From: Wuchereria bancrofti | Taxonomy: Eukaryota > Nematoda > Chromadorea > Rhabditida > Onchocercidae | Length of the DNA: 64,000 bases | Assembly: GCA_005281725.1 (NCBI GenBank) | Contig: SSBO01000012.1 | Location: forward strand, 10,278,975-10,342,974 | Reading direction: 5' to 3' | In this document: positions 12,401 to 24,257 of the stretch, piece after piece | How the letters are laid out: every line of letters begins with the position of its first letter | Position numbering within the stretch: position 1 is the stretch's first letter | Position numbers and translations under genes: made by a program | Notes under the pieces: model-generated | Told to the model about the DNA's origin: nothing | What the model saw: the letters and a program-made list of their open reading frames with translations, nothing else | Database searches by the model: none

Positions 12401-15021
12401 GAGATTTAATTTTGAGAATATCTTATGATGCATATGCACACTGACGTAAAGCAAAAAAAGTGCCAACTATAACAATAAAGTAAAGCAAAAAGCGCCAACT
12501 ATAACAATAATTTCACAAGATCTGAAACAACCTGCCAACCGGGACGATGAAGACAGCGAAGGAACATAATTCACTGACTTTCGGGTCGTCAAGAACAGCA
12601 ATCCGATATCGTGGTTTCTCATCGTTACCATGCAGTATCAAATTTACTTCATGTTCCAATTTTCTGAAAAATTTTTAGAAATATAAAATTTGTGCAAAAC
12701 TGGGAAATATTCATTAAGTGCATTATGTTCACTCTAACATCATAATCCGCGGCAAATTTCTGTAAGCATCAGAAGCTGAAAATGCAAAACTCCCTGTCAT
12801 TGAAAAATTAACATTCTCTTGCTTAAAATTACATCTGACACTTTTATGCTAAATAATTTATACTTGGAACACATATGGCGAAATCTCGAGAATTCCTGCT
12901 CCGCATTTATCGCATTAATCAAGTTATCCAAAGAGGAGAATTTAACCGATTTCTTTTCCAGTGAAAGTATTAACTCCATGTACTGCAAGTAAAGAGACCG
13001 ATACTTACCATGCTATCAACATTAAAACTTCATATCTGTCCTATATTAATTTCAACAGAATTGCTCCAAACACATCACAATTGATATCGTTATACCGTGA
13101 GAACTAATCAGACGACCAACACTATTGATTGCTGCTTGAGAAACAACCATAAAATATATATGGTAAAGAGCTTATAGTGCCATTAGGTGAACCATTTCGG
13201 TTAATTCATTATCCATTCAAATCATCGGTTGTCTCATCAGAAAGACAAGAAACGACAGAAAAGTTTTAATTATAATTAACATTCAAAAAGCTAACAAATT
13301 GATATGGACTGATCTAAACTTTATCCAGAGCAAAGTTATAAAAAGAAAGAAAAAAAAATTCACTGGTGAAGCAAGAGAAACACGAAGTTTCGTGGCGATA
13401 AGCAAAAATATTGGCAGAGGAAACTCCCAATTAACATCAGTATTCTTTTCAACCCGTATAATGAAGTCCTTCCTATAAATTCGCATTATTCATACTTGTG
13501 CAGAAAAGAAATATGTCATTATAGTCATTAATCTCAGTTAAAATTCACGCTCATATTTATGTTCGCAAAAGAAACAGGATGTTTCCTCAGAAGAATTCCA
13601 AAATGATATTCGATTTTTTTCATTGTTTCACCCCATTCCTACGTTCTTTTCCTCTTGTGCAAACCAGTGTTTTTATCGGAAGGAGGGAGAAGAATGAATA
13701 CAAGAAAACAGTCCTCAATGAAACTTAAAATTATATTTCAAAATTTTCGTTGCAACTTTTCGAACAAAATTCCCGTTGGTTCTATTCCAATCCTAAATTT
13801 AACCAAATTTTCTTCTCAACACAAAAACGATAAAACTAACCGTTCCAAAAAAAATGGCATATATGAATTGAGCACGTGTTTTTGAGCAAGCGTAAGCACA
13901 ATGTAACGACCTCCGACCGCAAGCACCCGGCATACTTCAGCATACATTTTTTGCACGTCTTCCATTTTCTCCATCGTGTCCTCATTTGCGGATGGTATTA
14001 ATGCATCTAACGTCCCCTTGTCCAAGACAACGTTGTATTTTTCGTCTGACGCGTCAATCTTAAAAATTTCGGACAGATCAAGTTAAAAACAGACGAACGA
14101 TACAAACAGCTGATTTGCTAGACTTCACTGCAATTAAGTTAACATACCATCAAAAATCTCAAAAGCTAAACAATTAATTGTTTAGGAAGGTTTCAGGAAA
14201 CTTTAATCAGAGATGGTTGCTATGAAGTGTAATTGCCTAAGCAAAAAAAGTTACTTTTGTTGCCGAACAACATATAAACTGTAATTCTGGTCTAGATGAA
14301 CAATTCTTCGCAATTTGTTTTCGGATGATTCCTTCATCAATATCGATACTATCAATTACTTGATAACCACCATCGTAAAGCTATAAAACAAGAAAATATA
14401 GATAAACATGTGACGAAGCATAATTCATCCGAAGTTCACTATATCAGTTTTAAAAACCAAATCTCCACTGCTACAAACACTAAATGGTAAGGACAGAAAC
14501 GAGATTATCAAAACTACAAAAGATTATATCATAGTGCAGTGAAAGCATGTAACAAAATGGTTTGATGACAATATCAAATCCTTCCATTCCCTTATCAAAA
14601 AGAAGGTCGCATCCGTGGTTCAAGCTGTTCTGCAGTTTTTTTCGATTAAAACGACTTTGCTTAAAACGAGAAGAAACAACATTCTAAATAAAAACTGGAA
14701 AAAGTTCAGGAATCTGACAACTCCAAGAATACCTGGTCCGCTAATTCTGAACTGCCGCATCCAATTTGTAGAATTTTATCAGTCGTTTTCAAATATTTGG
14801 TCAAGACGCGCCCAAAACTCTTCAAATCACCGTACCTGAAAAATTATAAACATTATCTCAATTTTAAATCCTAACAAGATATGCTCAGAGAAAGAAATAT
14901 GACAAGTAATGCAACACAATCCATGACCTTACCATTCGAACGCATCTCCGGAATCTTTGTAAAATTCTTTCCAGAATGATGGATCCTGGAAATCGCTTGC
15001 GCTACTGGGAAAAGTAGACAT
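9453..15021 (-). CDS. METTL13-like eEF1A dual methyltransferase
   Basis: Homologue of METTL13 (eEF1A lysine and N-terminal methyltransferase), a protein with two SAM-dependent methyltransferase domains. In humans the N-terminal domain methylates eEF1A Lys55 and the C-terminal domain methylates its N-terminus. I read 15 exons: 15021-14933, 14835-14733, 14380-14255, 14058-13841, 13472-13364, 12982-12864, 12663-12532, 12390-12210, 12110-11927, 11548-11422, 11312-11249, 11120-10982, 10852-10718, 10024-9906, 9593-9453. They join in frame into 661 residues (human about 699). Near residues 52-64 is the SAM-binding motif LQIGCGSSELA. VVLDKGTLDAL follows near 114, with DKGTLD typical of this family. 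The second domain has LLVLGLGGGVLPSF near 463, VELDPKVAEIAKYW near 490 and FDVIFIDV near 534. The start ATG precedes FWKEFY...FEWYG, which matches the family N-terminus. The lysine-rich linker of the human protein is absent. Family identity is firm; exon edges are inferred from splice consensus and phase. Confidence 0.93.
12448..12510. repeat. Short tandem duplication in a METTL13 intron
   Basis: A unit of about 30 bases containing GCCAACTATAACAATAA occurs twice in a row, with one substitution and a short poly-A length change. It lies in the intron between the exons at 12532-12663 and 12210-12390. Confidence 0.8.
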
Positions 15022-17336
15022 AACGCTTCGAATATTAACGCTCTTATCCTGGAAGTTATTGCTTCATCATCTTGCGAAAAAAAACACACTAGAAAACCTC
15101 GACAGCAACTTGTTCCTAAACCCGTTCGAATGTGCCCACAAATAGGTTCGGTGGATTGAAAATGGTTATTCTTGTGTTAGTCGTACTTTAAATTGTAAGC
15201 AGTGCCACGTATTCCGTTAATCGCTGTAACTAATTCATTGCAAGCCTACTTCTTTACATAACCTTACTTGTATTATTGCAATCTCATTCGTATTATTTAT
15301 GCGGTCATAGAAACCCTCTCATGCAACTTTACATGTATCATTTACGCGACCATGCAAATCCCACTTCGTAATCTTACATATATCATTTACGTAACCTTAC
15401 TCATCTCATTTTACGCGACCATACGAATGCAACCTTATTTGCATAATTTACACTACCGTATCCCACTTACATCCACATACGTCATTCACGCAACCTTATT
15501 TGTGTCATCTACACAACTATGCAGATTTTGACTGGGCGCATGGACATACGGTCGTGCTGGCACTCAGGATCCTATCAATCGTAATCACGCAACCTCACTT
15601 CTATCGTCTACACGACCCTACAAATACGCAGATTTATTTGTATCATTCGCTTGATCTAAAAACAAGTTTACGCAACCTCACTTGTGTCGTTTACAAGACC
15701 CTACAAGTTCCACCCACGCGACCCTAATACTCGCGTGAGGAGCGAACATATAGGTCTCGCTGACACCATACAGGTCTTCCTCGCACGTGAAATTCTACAA
15801 ACCCCACTCACCCAACTTTACACATCTCACTTGGAGCGCCAACATGCAGGTCTCGCTGAGACGCGCGGCAATACGCTCTCGCATACAGTATCCTACAAAA
15901 CCCACCCACGCAACCTTAATACCTCGCGTGAGGTGTGAAAATACAAGTCTCGCTGACACGCGTGATCATACAGGTCTCTCGCACGTGAAATTCTACAAAC
16001 TCCACTCACGCAACCCTACAAACCCCGCCGCGTAACCTACAAACCCGATCACGCAACCTACAAACTCCAACACGCAACCTACCAACCCCACTCACCCAAA
16101 CCTTTCACATCTCGCTTGGAGCGCGAGCATACAGGTCTCGCTGAGACGCGCGGCAATACGCTCTCGCATACAGTATCCTACAAAACCCACCCACGCAACC
16201 TTAATATCTTGCGTGAGGTGTGAAAATCCAAGTTTCGCTGACATGCGTGACCATACAGGTCCTTCGCACGTGGGATACTGTCAGTTGCTACGATGCACAC
16301 GTAAAATACCTATTTCTCTATCTGCTCTAATAATAATAGTAATAATAAATTAATAACAATAATAACAACAGTATTAGTGATAACAATAATAATAATAATA
16401 CCAAATAATGGTAATATCAATAATAATTAATAATGAATGACAGTAGTAATATATCGTATTATTTGCACTTTAATTAACCTTTCTTCTAACATACTACACC
16501 AATTCCTCGGCTGCACCGATCGCTAATGAAAGTTTATGCAGAATATGAAAGCCTGAAATTTGCGGTTAATTGAAATTTGAAATCAGATTAGCCTCAGCAC
16601 CTCCAGAAATGAATGAGAATTCTTTTAATCTTCAAGCATATCTCTAATCCTTTATATCTATAATATTATATCTATAGTCCTGTAAAATTATTTCAAGTTA
16701 ATGTTTTTATTTTTAAGTTTATTTTTATAATTTATCTAGCAAATCGTATTTGCATTTGTTTGCGAACATAACTATATGATTCTTACATGTTATTTTAGGA
16801 AATTCTTCTTTTACCATTGTGATTAGTTAAGTATTTTGAACTTAAATTACTTTTTTAATGTTTTTTTCTTCATTTCTGTCATTTTTGTCCATAAATAAAC
16901 GCTGCAAAATTTACAGAATGTTTACATATCATTCATTGATAACTATGTTGTTAACGTTTTGCGATGCTAATACTAATAAAATCTATAATATGCAAATGAT
17001 AATAATAATCGTTAAGGTTTTTTTTTTTCAGCGAAAAATGCACGATGAGATGATTTTGAACAAATTTGCAACAAAACTATTGTTGACATCATTTGCCAGC
17101 ATGTAAAGGAATATGCGTCGTTTTATGGGTAAATCATTTATGTTAAGAAAATAGTGAAATAATATGAATTAAATTATAAATACATATGTGTTTATCTTTC
17201 CTGCTGATGTATTACCATTTATGCCAAATATGATTTTCTTTTTTTTTATGTCATAGAGAATACGAAATTGGTGAAACTATAGGTGTATAAAGAATTTTTT
17301 CATTTTCAGATTTAATAAGAACTTAAAGTGAAAGGA
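15022..17336. promoter_or_regulatory. Shared upstream region of two divergent genes
   Basis: This is the 2.3 kb between the start codon of the leftward METTL13 homologue and that of the rightward FAM3/GT13 gene. Promoters of both genes should lie here or in unseen 5' exons, but no core promoter element can be assigned. It holds the minisatellite island, an AAT-type trinucleotide run (about 16325-16400) and otherwise A+T-rich sequence. A T-rich acceptor (TTTTCAG) lies close upstream of the FAM3/GT13 start and could take a spliced leader. Confidence 0.5.
15240..16275. repeat. GC-richer minisatellite island
   Basis: About 1 kb of degenerate tandem repeats, clearly richer in G+C and CpG than the DNA on either side. 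The left half (about 15240-15720) repeats short units around ACGCAACCTTACTTGTATCATTTACGCGACC-like phrases. The right half has larger units with GGTCTCGCTGAGACGCG, CGCACGTGAAATTCTACAAA and CACCCACGCAACC. A block of about 170 bases at 15809-15978 recurs at 16092-16262 with few changes. Several overlapping frames stay open, but they only restate the repeat, so I do not call them genes. The island sits between two divergent genes. Confidence 0.85.
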
Positions 17337-20300
17337 ATGCTTCGTTTTAATTGGCTAAAACGGATTTCGTTTCTGCTAATTTTGCTCATTTTTTTTTGGA
17401 TAATTATTAGAAACATAAATTTATCTAATTATGGAAATAGTGAGTTTTTTATTTATTTCTCTACCTATTGTATATGTATATTGTTGTATATTTCAAAGGA
17501 CAGGAGCCGTTATATCATTTTCCATTACTGAAAAAGTATAGGGAATATTTTGTTTTATAGGTTGGACTCAGTTGCGAACAAATATTGTTCCTCCTAAAAT
17601 TGCTGGTACGTTTACTTTTATTTTTCTCATTTCAGTTTCTGATGGTTTTATGCAGTCATTAAAACTATCCATAAATTAATTCCAGAATGCTAATGGTATG
17701 AATTTGATCCTTCTGGTGAAGTGAGACTTCTAGTTTGAAGCATTCATGTAAATTATTATTGTTGTAGATAGTGAATGCGTGAGAAAAGCTTATTGTCCAA
17801 ATGACGAGGTGACAATTCTAGTAAGACCGGAAAGCCGAACGAAGCCACCATTGCTATGTTTAAATAATAAAAAGTTATTCTTACTTTTAAAAAAGCTATT
17901 CCAATTTTAATTAGTTTATTGCTTGCTGAACAAAAAAAAAAGAAAGAAAAAGCGTAGAATTTTGCCTCCGTATAATATTAATTCTTTCTGGAGCAGAGAA
18001 ATTCTCTATTACCTGAAGTTTTTTTTATTTTTCCTCAATGTAAGAAGAAAACTCGGTGCTGATTTTATTTTTCAGATTATTCGATAGCTCGAAATTGGTT
18101 AGAGGATTGAATATCGCTATTTTAAACAGTAAATTTTACTTAACTCATCTTTGTTTTTTTTTTTTGGCTTATTATGCATTCATTTAGAATTGTCATCTAG
18201 TGGAAAATGATATATGAATGAGGTATCAGGTTTTTATTTCATATTTTGTTGCAATGTGTTGTATTTTCTAGTATGTTAAAAGCTTCTTCCAACTAATTCA
18301 TAATGATAGGTACTAATTCATAATAATCAGTAGCAACATTCTATCATATTTATTACAATGTACAAAATTATTCTTCTTGTACTTCCATTAAGTGATTTTT
18401 CCTGAATTGAAATAGATGCATAGTTCAGAATTGTTTGCTATTAGAAGGATATTTTTAAAAAAAACTTTTTATATTATAGGTGACAAAAGCATTGTCGGTA
18501 TACATTATTTAAGCATTCAAGACAGTGATTTTTCCCTTATAAAGTTGTTGGCGCAAGTGCATAATTCTGAAATTATTGTGGGAACTTCATATGGTGACGT
18601 TTCATCAAAGTATGTCTTTTTTTTTTTTTATTTTTCGCTTTTCCAATACAGTTAATAATTTAGTTTTTACCTCTCATCAGAATTCTTTGAATATATCAGT
18701 GTGTATGTATGTGAGTGTTTGTAACCAGAAATGTTTCATGGCGATTGCAGCGTAGTCATTTATCGGTTTAGAAGAAAGATTACGCGGTGTCAGTTGTCGA
18801 GTTATATTTTTCATTAATCTATTTCTTACCAGTTTATCATAATTCGGATTAAGTCATTGCCTTTCTCATACTCAGATGACCTTCCTTACAATAAGATTAT
18901 ACATGTTCAGATTTTTGCAGGAGAAATGGGTATTTCCTACTTTTTGAATTTTGAAAATTGCGCATGCAATCACTTTTTTTTCTGGAGAATGATAACTCTA
19001 AATAAACAATGCAGGGTATCAGCTGAAACACGACATTTGTTGCGTTTGTTCGGTTTATCACTTGCGCAGTATAAAACAGAGACCAGTTTACTTTTCGTTG
19101 GACAGTTAGGTCTATCGGTCCCAGCAGCTTTTGAAAAGGTTGTCGCTCTACTGTTGTTCTTTGGTTGAACACGAGTTTTTTTGTTAACTTTTTGAGATTA
19201 GGATTTTTTCTAACAATATTTCTCAATAAAATTCCTTTTTCCTTAATTTTTCCCTGTATTTTTTTTAAAGGTTGTTTCACTGGAAATAGTAGAGCCGAAA
19301 TATTATGTCAGATGTTTGAAGGCACCGAGTATGTTACACTTTTCTCGTTTTTATATCAGTTATCTTTAAGGCTATTTAATGCACAAAAAATTCTGGATTA
19401 TTGAAAGTTTCCAGATTCGATCGTCTACATTTAAAATCAATTATCATTTAATGAAAGTTGTTGTATTATTTGGAGTGTATAGTTCCATAGTTTTTTACAT
19501 TCATTGTTATTCTTGCATTCGTAGGTTATATAACGTGACAAGATGTAAGAACAATTCACTGCATTGCGTGAATTGTTCTTACAGCAGATTTTAGGGTTTA
19601 TATTGTATTAATTTTTTGTTGTAAAAGTCTGTATATTTACAGTGGGAGAGCAATCAAATGTTACGATACGAGTATCTGAAGTGCACCACATTGATGAGCA
19701 TATTGTCGCTCAGCTATCAGCTGTAAAAGGACAAGAAATGAACGTGAAATTTGGTGCAGAATTACCGAACTGTGGTCATCCAGAGAATTGTCCTGAAGGT
19801 TCCATCATTTCTTTCAGTTAAAAATCCATTTCTGTTACGAAACATTTGTTGAGCATATTTGGATGAGTATAGGGAGTGATTTCAGTTTGAATATAAGTAT
19901 CTGATATAAAAAAATTTTTAGATGAAATTCCGATGCTTTTTTATTCGGGAAAGGACAAAGATGATTCTCCTCGGTTGTGTGTCAATGGAAGATTGTAAGT
20001 GTTTAGTATTTTTGACTGGAATTTTTAGTGTATGTAAAATACAAATTATTTGAAATTATTTAGTGCTTTACCACTTAACTGTTCCTTGTAATTTAGATCA
20101 TTCTTCAAAGCTCTTCTCATTGTAGTACTTATTGTTATGTCGCTATTCTGGATTGTTCACCTGTTTGCAATGTTATTATAGTTTTGTATATACTTGAATT
20201 AATGATTGCAGAATAATAGATCGAGATCTGAATTCCGCTGGTCGCGGGTTGAATTTGGTTGTTATTGATTCTAAAACTCATCAAGTAATGCGCACTGGGC

Positions 20301-23300
20301 ACTATGATACTTACCTTGAAGGTAAATGACCATTGTTGTGGATCGATTTTCGTAATGACTGCCAAAAAATTGTTTTGTTAGTTTAATATTTCTGGCAAAA
20401 GTGGCTTAATAATACTACTGTAACATCTCTGGTTTTTTATAATGCAAATTATTATATTGAAAATTGTGGAAGATGTCATTCACACTATAAATCAATTTAA
20501 TCTTTGCAGATAGTTCAGCATTGGTTTTGTTTCTGGAGCAGCTCTCACCCGGAGAGATTGTGGCTGTGATCAGTTTTGACGAAGCATCAAATAGGTTTGT
20601 TAGTTGTTTATATTTTAAGAAAAATATTTGTGGTTTATAAATTGTTATTAAAAACACAGTATATCATTTTTCTTTTCAGCTTATCAGACATGGCAAAGCA
20701 TATTTTTTACGAGTTAGGCTCAAGCCTCATATATCGCTTGAAATTCCGTGCTTCATGGTATTTCATTGGCCAGAAAGGAATTGATGGTTATACACCATTC
20801 GAGGATATGAATTTACCATCTGGCAACGACTGGGCTAAACCGATTAGGCAAACGATTTGTGTACCCTCAGTGTGTAGGTTCAATCAATTTCACGGTGTTT
20901 TAAAGTATGATATTAGTTCATTTTGGAGTTTCAAAACGAAATTTTTTAGTGGATGGGCTGAAAACTGTAAAAAATCGTTTGCCAAAGGCACAAAATATGC
21001 TTCGGAGACATTTTTGTTCCCGATATGATGGTTATGAAGACTTTTGTGATGGTTCGTTTGCTTTATGTTGTTTTCTTTTTCGCTTTATATATTATGTAAT
21101 AGTTTTGTATACTTTTGCTTTTATTATATATATTTGCATTAAACGTATTTTAAAAATAGCATATTAAGCATTTCTATACTTTTGATTTTTCCTTTTGATA
21201 ATAAATTTGTTTTTTGTAGCAAGTGATGATTGTGATATTTGTGTTCAGATGTTCATAGTAGTTTAGAGCTTTTTTAAATTGTTCTACTTTTATAATTAAT
21301 TACTTTTTGATAGGATTAAACAATAAAATTAATAGGATTTTGAGACTCGCTGCAGTGTTCTTTGTTTTCAGAAAGTCATGTCGATATGCCGTTAGTACCA
21401 CGTAGTAGTCAAACTTATTTACCATCAACTGATCGCATTTATTCGATTCCAATATTACTTGCTGGAGGTTTTTTTAATGATATTTTTGGTATTTTTCAAG
21501 TGCTTTATGTACTGTAAAAGTGGCTAACTGTGCATAACAGATTGTAGTTCGGGAAATATAGGATAAAGTTCTAGTATTTCTAAATTTGTTTATATAAATC
21601 TCTTATTTTGAGAGAAGTTTGAATTGGAGTTACATAATTACAGGCTTGAATACGAATAATATACGTTTATGTCTGGAAAGCATCTATGATCAAGACGGTA
21701 TTAATCCACAAAATGTTGTTGTTGCATTTGATTCCATTTATAGTGAAATATCAGATCTGAGTGCACTATTTCATGTTAGAGCTTTGCCAATCAACAATTC
21801 AGCTTCTTATAACGGTATTTTTAGCATTGACTTTTTCGCATTTTTTTTCCAAAATTTTTGATTGATATATCGAATTATCATTTACAGATTTCGTATTGGA
21901 AGGCATTGATCATATGATGACACTATTCCCATATGCACCATGTCTAATTGTTGTTGAAGAAGATATGATTTTATTACCTGGTTTTTTGTATTTCCTTGCG
22001 CAACTATTGCCACACTTCATGAAAGATGACACTGCAAACTTTATTCTAACACTCAATGAAAACAGTAAGTTTCCATATTTGCAAATGTTTCTACTCTTCC
22101 GTTGTACGTCAGTGTGCTGTAAATTCAGATTCTTTTTTGCTGATATTTTGATCATCTAAGTTAGTACAGTCGTAGTTCGATCATCAACCTTTTGAAAGAC
22201 ATGTATAACTGTGTTGCATATGAAGGTGAGTTATTTGGAATAGAAGAGTAGTAATTTTGTTTAGCTACTTTACATTCCAATATGAGTGTCATAGGATAGC
22301 GCATGTATTGTCAATTTTAGCATAGTAAAACTGTTTTTTTTTTCTTTGTGGGATCTTAGTTTATGTCGATGATAGTATTCATTCTTTAACATAGAAGAAA
22401 TGTCGTGACTGTTACAATTTCAAGTTGTTAAAAGTCGTGATATGGATGTTTCGTCTGTATATCGTATCGAAAATGGTGTAGCAGCTGGTGCTTATATGGT
22501 GAAAAAGTCGTTTCACGATAAATTTATAAAAAATCGACAGGTAAGTGTTATAGTTCAAGTAAGAGAAACTGATTGGAATGTGATTGAATACTATTTGTAC
22601 GATTATCAGTCATATGAGTAAAGAGGAATAATTTATAGTGTATAGTTCAAATAAGAGAAACTGATTAGAATATCAAATGGGTGAAAGAAATTCAAAAACA
22701 TCAAGTAATTTTTTATCATAGTTTGAAAACCACTAACATGCCGAACTTGTTGCAATGAAAAGACACTATCACCTTGTTAACTCTATTTTTTGCATGTTGC
22801 AATATTTATACCTTTTTTTAAAGTGTTGTGAAAGAACGAAATTTGGTTGGCTGATTTCTGCTGTCTCATATATACCCGCTGTATCGCGTGTTGAACTTAT
22901 CATAACGTTTGATTTGGTGGCGTTAACGAATGATGATGGCACACCTGTGAAACTAGCCGGAAATAACAAGAACAATCTGTTGTTAGTGTTAAAACATTTG
23001 CTTTTGCTTCCTTATATATGTTTCTCATTGCTTTGTTATACATGTTTCTCCTCTTGCTATGATCCCATTACACTGAAATTTGCACTGTTTTAATCGAAAA
23101 ATTACTTTTATTAATTTATATTTTTAATTGTTTGTTTTGGTAAGATTTTTATGCGAAAATTTAAAAAAAAAATTGTTTGCTTTAGGAATGGCAATGAAAA
23201 AGTCGAAAATGCAGATCGATTAAGTGAAGAAAGTTATGATGCAGAATTGAGAAAAATCATTGATAATAGCTGGAAATATTACGTGAAGGATTATATTAAT

Positions 23301-24257
23301 TGTCACGATATTTTTAGCCTACGTGGTAGTATTGATTCTAATACTGCGACTGTTCCGTAAGTGTTCTTATTGACTAAAATTATGACTAAAATCAGTTCTG
23401 TTCAAATTTGGGAGAAAATAAATTGTATTGAACTAATTTTTGTAATGAAATACAAATATTCGAAAAATGTTTAATTAAGACTAAACGAAGGTGGAAGTAC
23501 TCTGACCATGGGATTATTCACTCTTAGAAGGTAGCATAACTATGTATCAGATATGATTGCGCATGAAAAAAAAAAAACCTTAACTTGTTCATCTCATCAC
23601 GTTGCAAACAATATTCGTTATTGAAATTTCAAACTGAAAGAACTATTATTAAACTAGTCAACTCGTCAATAGCTAGATAGAACACTGCAAAAGGTTTTCT
23701 AATGCTAACTATAAAATCCTTGTGATTAATTCATTCTAATGTATACTTATTAATTCATTAATATTAATTTATTCTAATTTATTTTCTCAGTTTGAGGTTT
23801 CTAGAAATATGTCTTAAAAAATATCGTTTTTGAGGAATTATAGTGCATAATTTTTCGAGTCTTAATTTTATAATTTGAATTCTTTCGAAAGAATAAAATT
23901 AACATGCGAGTAAATTTCAGTACCATCATTATTGTATATGATGAAAGTACGAATGCACTGTCACAATTAGCTCGGTGTTTTGATTTCCATATTATGAAGA
24001 ATTGTTCATTAGGCTCATACAAAGGTACTACACGGTAAGTGTGGTCTATTAATCTTTTCTTTTTTTTTCTTTGCTACATGCTTTTCAATCTGTTAATAAT
24101 GAATTTTTACGATGAATGAAGATCATATTTAAAAATTATCGTAATTTTGAATTGCAGAATCTCAGTTGCAGACGCATCATACGTGATGGTTGCAAGTTGT
24201 AGCCCCTTTCTTAAATTCAAATTGCAAAATCTTACTTCGACATCTCAGTTTTTATAA
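17337..24257 (+). CDS. Type II membrane protein: FAM3-FAM3-GT13 (POMGNT1-like)
   Basis: Relative of POMGNT1, the Golgi enzyme that adds GlcNAc to O-linked mannose. I read 21 exons: 17337-17439, 17561-17605, 17768-17873, 18076-18128, 18480-18609, 19015-19138, 19271-19328, 19643-19798, 19922-19994, 20212-20321, 20510-20594, 20680-20873, 20950-21051, 21372-21467, 21644-21814, 21888-22064, 22425-22540, 22824-22981, 23186-23356, 23921-24034, 24158-24257; 813 residues (human POMGNT1 660). A basic N-terminus and hydrophobic residues 10-24 form a signal anchor. Residues about 50-205 and 245-410 are two FAM3/ILEI-type units, each with four cysteines (53, 59, 80, 202; 250, 256, 278, 408) and an RGLN motif; unit 2 also has FRASWYFIGQKG. 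HFCSRYDGYEDFC near 435 and the GT13 part (about 447-813) match POMGNT1, with VVEEDMILLPGF (EED 559-561) at the metal site. After about residue 633 the match weakens and no WDxW motif is visible. The edges of exons 17-19 are the least certain. Confidence 0.85.
19544..19583. repeat. Perfect 16-bp inverted repeat (hairpin) in intron
   Basis: TGTAAGAACAATTCAC at 19544-19559 is followed by an 8-base loop and its exact reverse complement at 19568-19583. It lies in the intron between the exons at 19271-19328 and 19643-19798 of the FAM3/GT13 gene. Confidence 0.9.
22546..22680. repeat. Direct repeat in FAM3/GT13 intron
   Basis: About 40 bases containing TATAGTTCAAGTAAGAGAAA then CTGATT occur at about 22549-22588 and again, with a few changes, at about 22640-22675. 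They lie just downstream of the exon ending at 22540, in the stretch where a conserved GT13 segment would be expected. Confidence 0.75.

Noticed and set aside
15268..16035. Overlapping plus-strand frames in the tandem-repeat island
   Set aside because: The translations only restate the DNA repeat in different frames and resemble no protein family.
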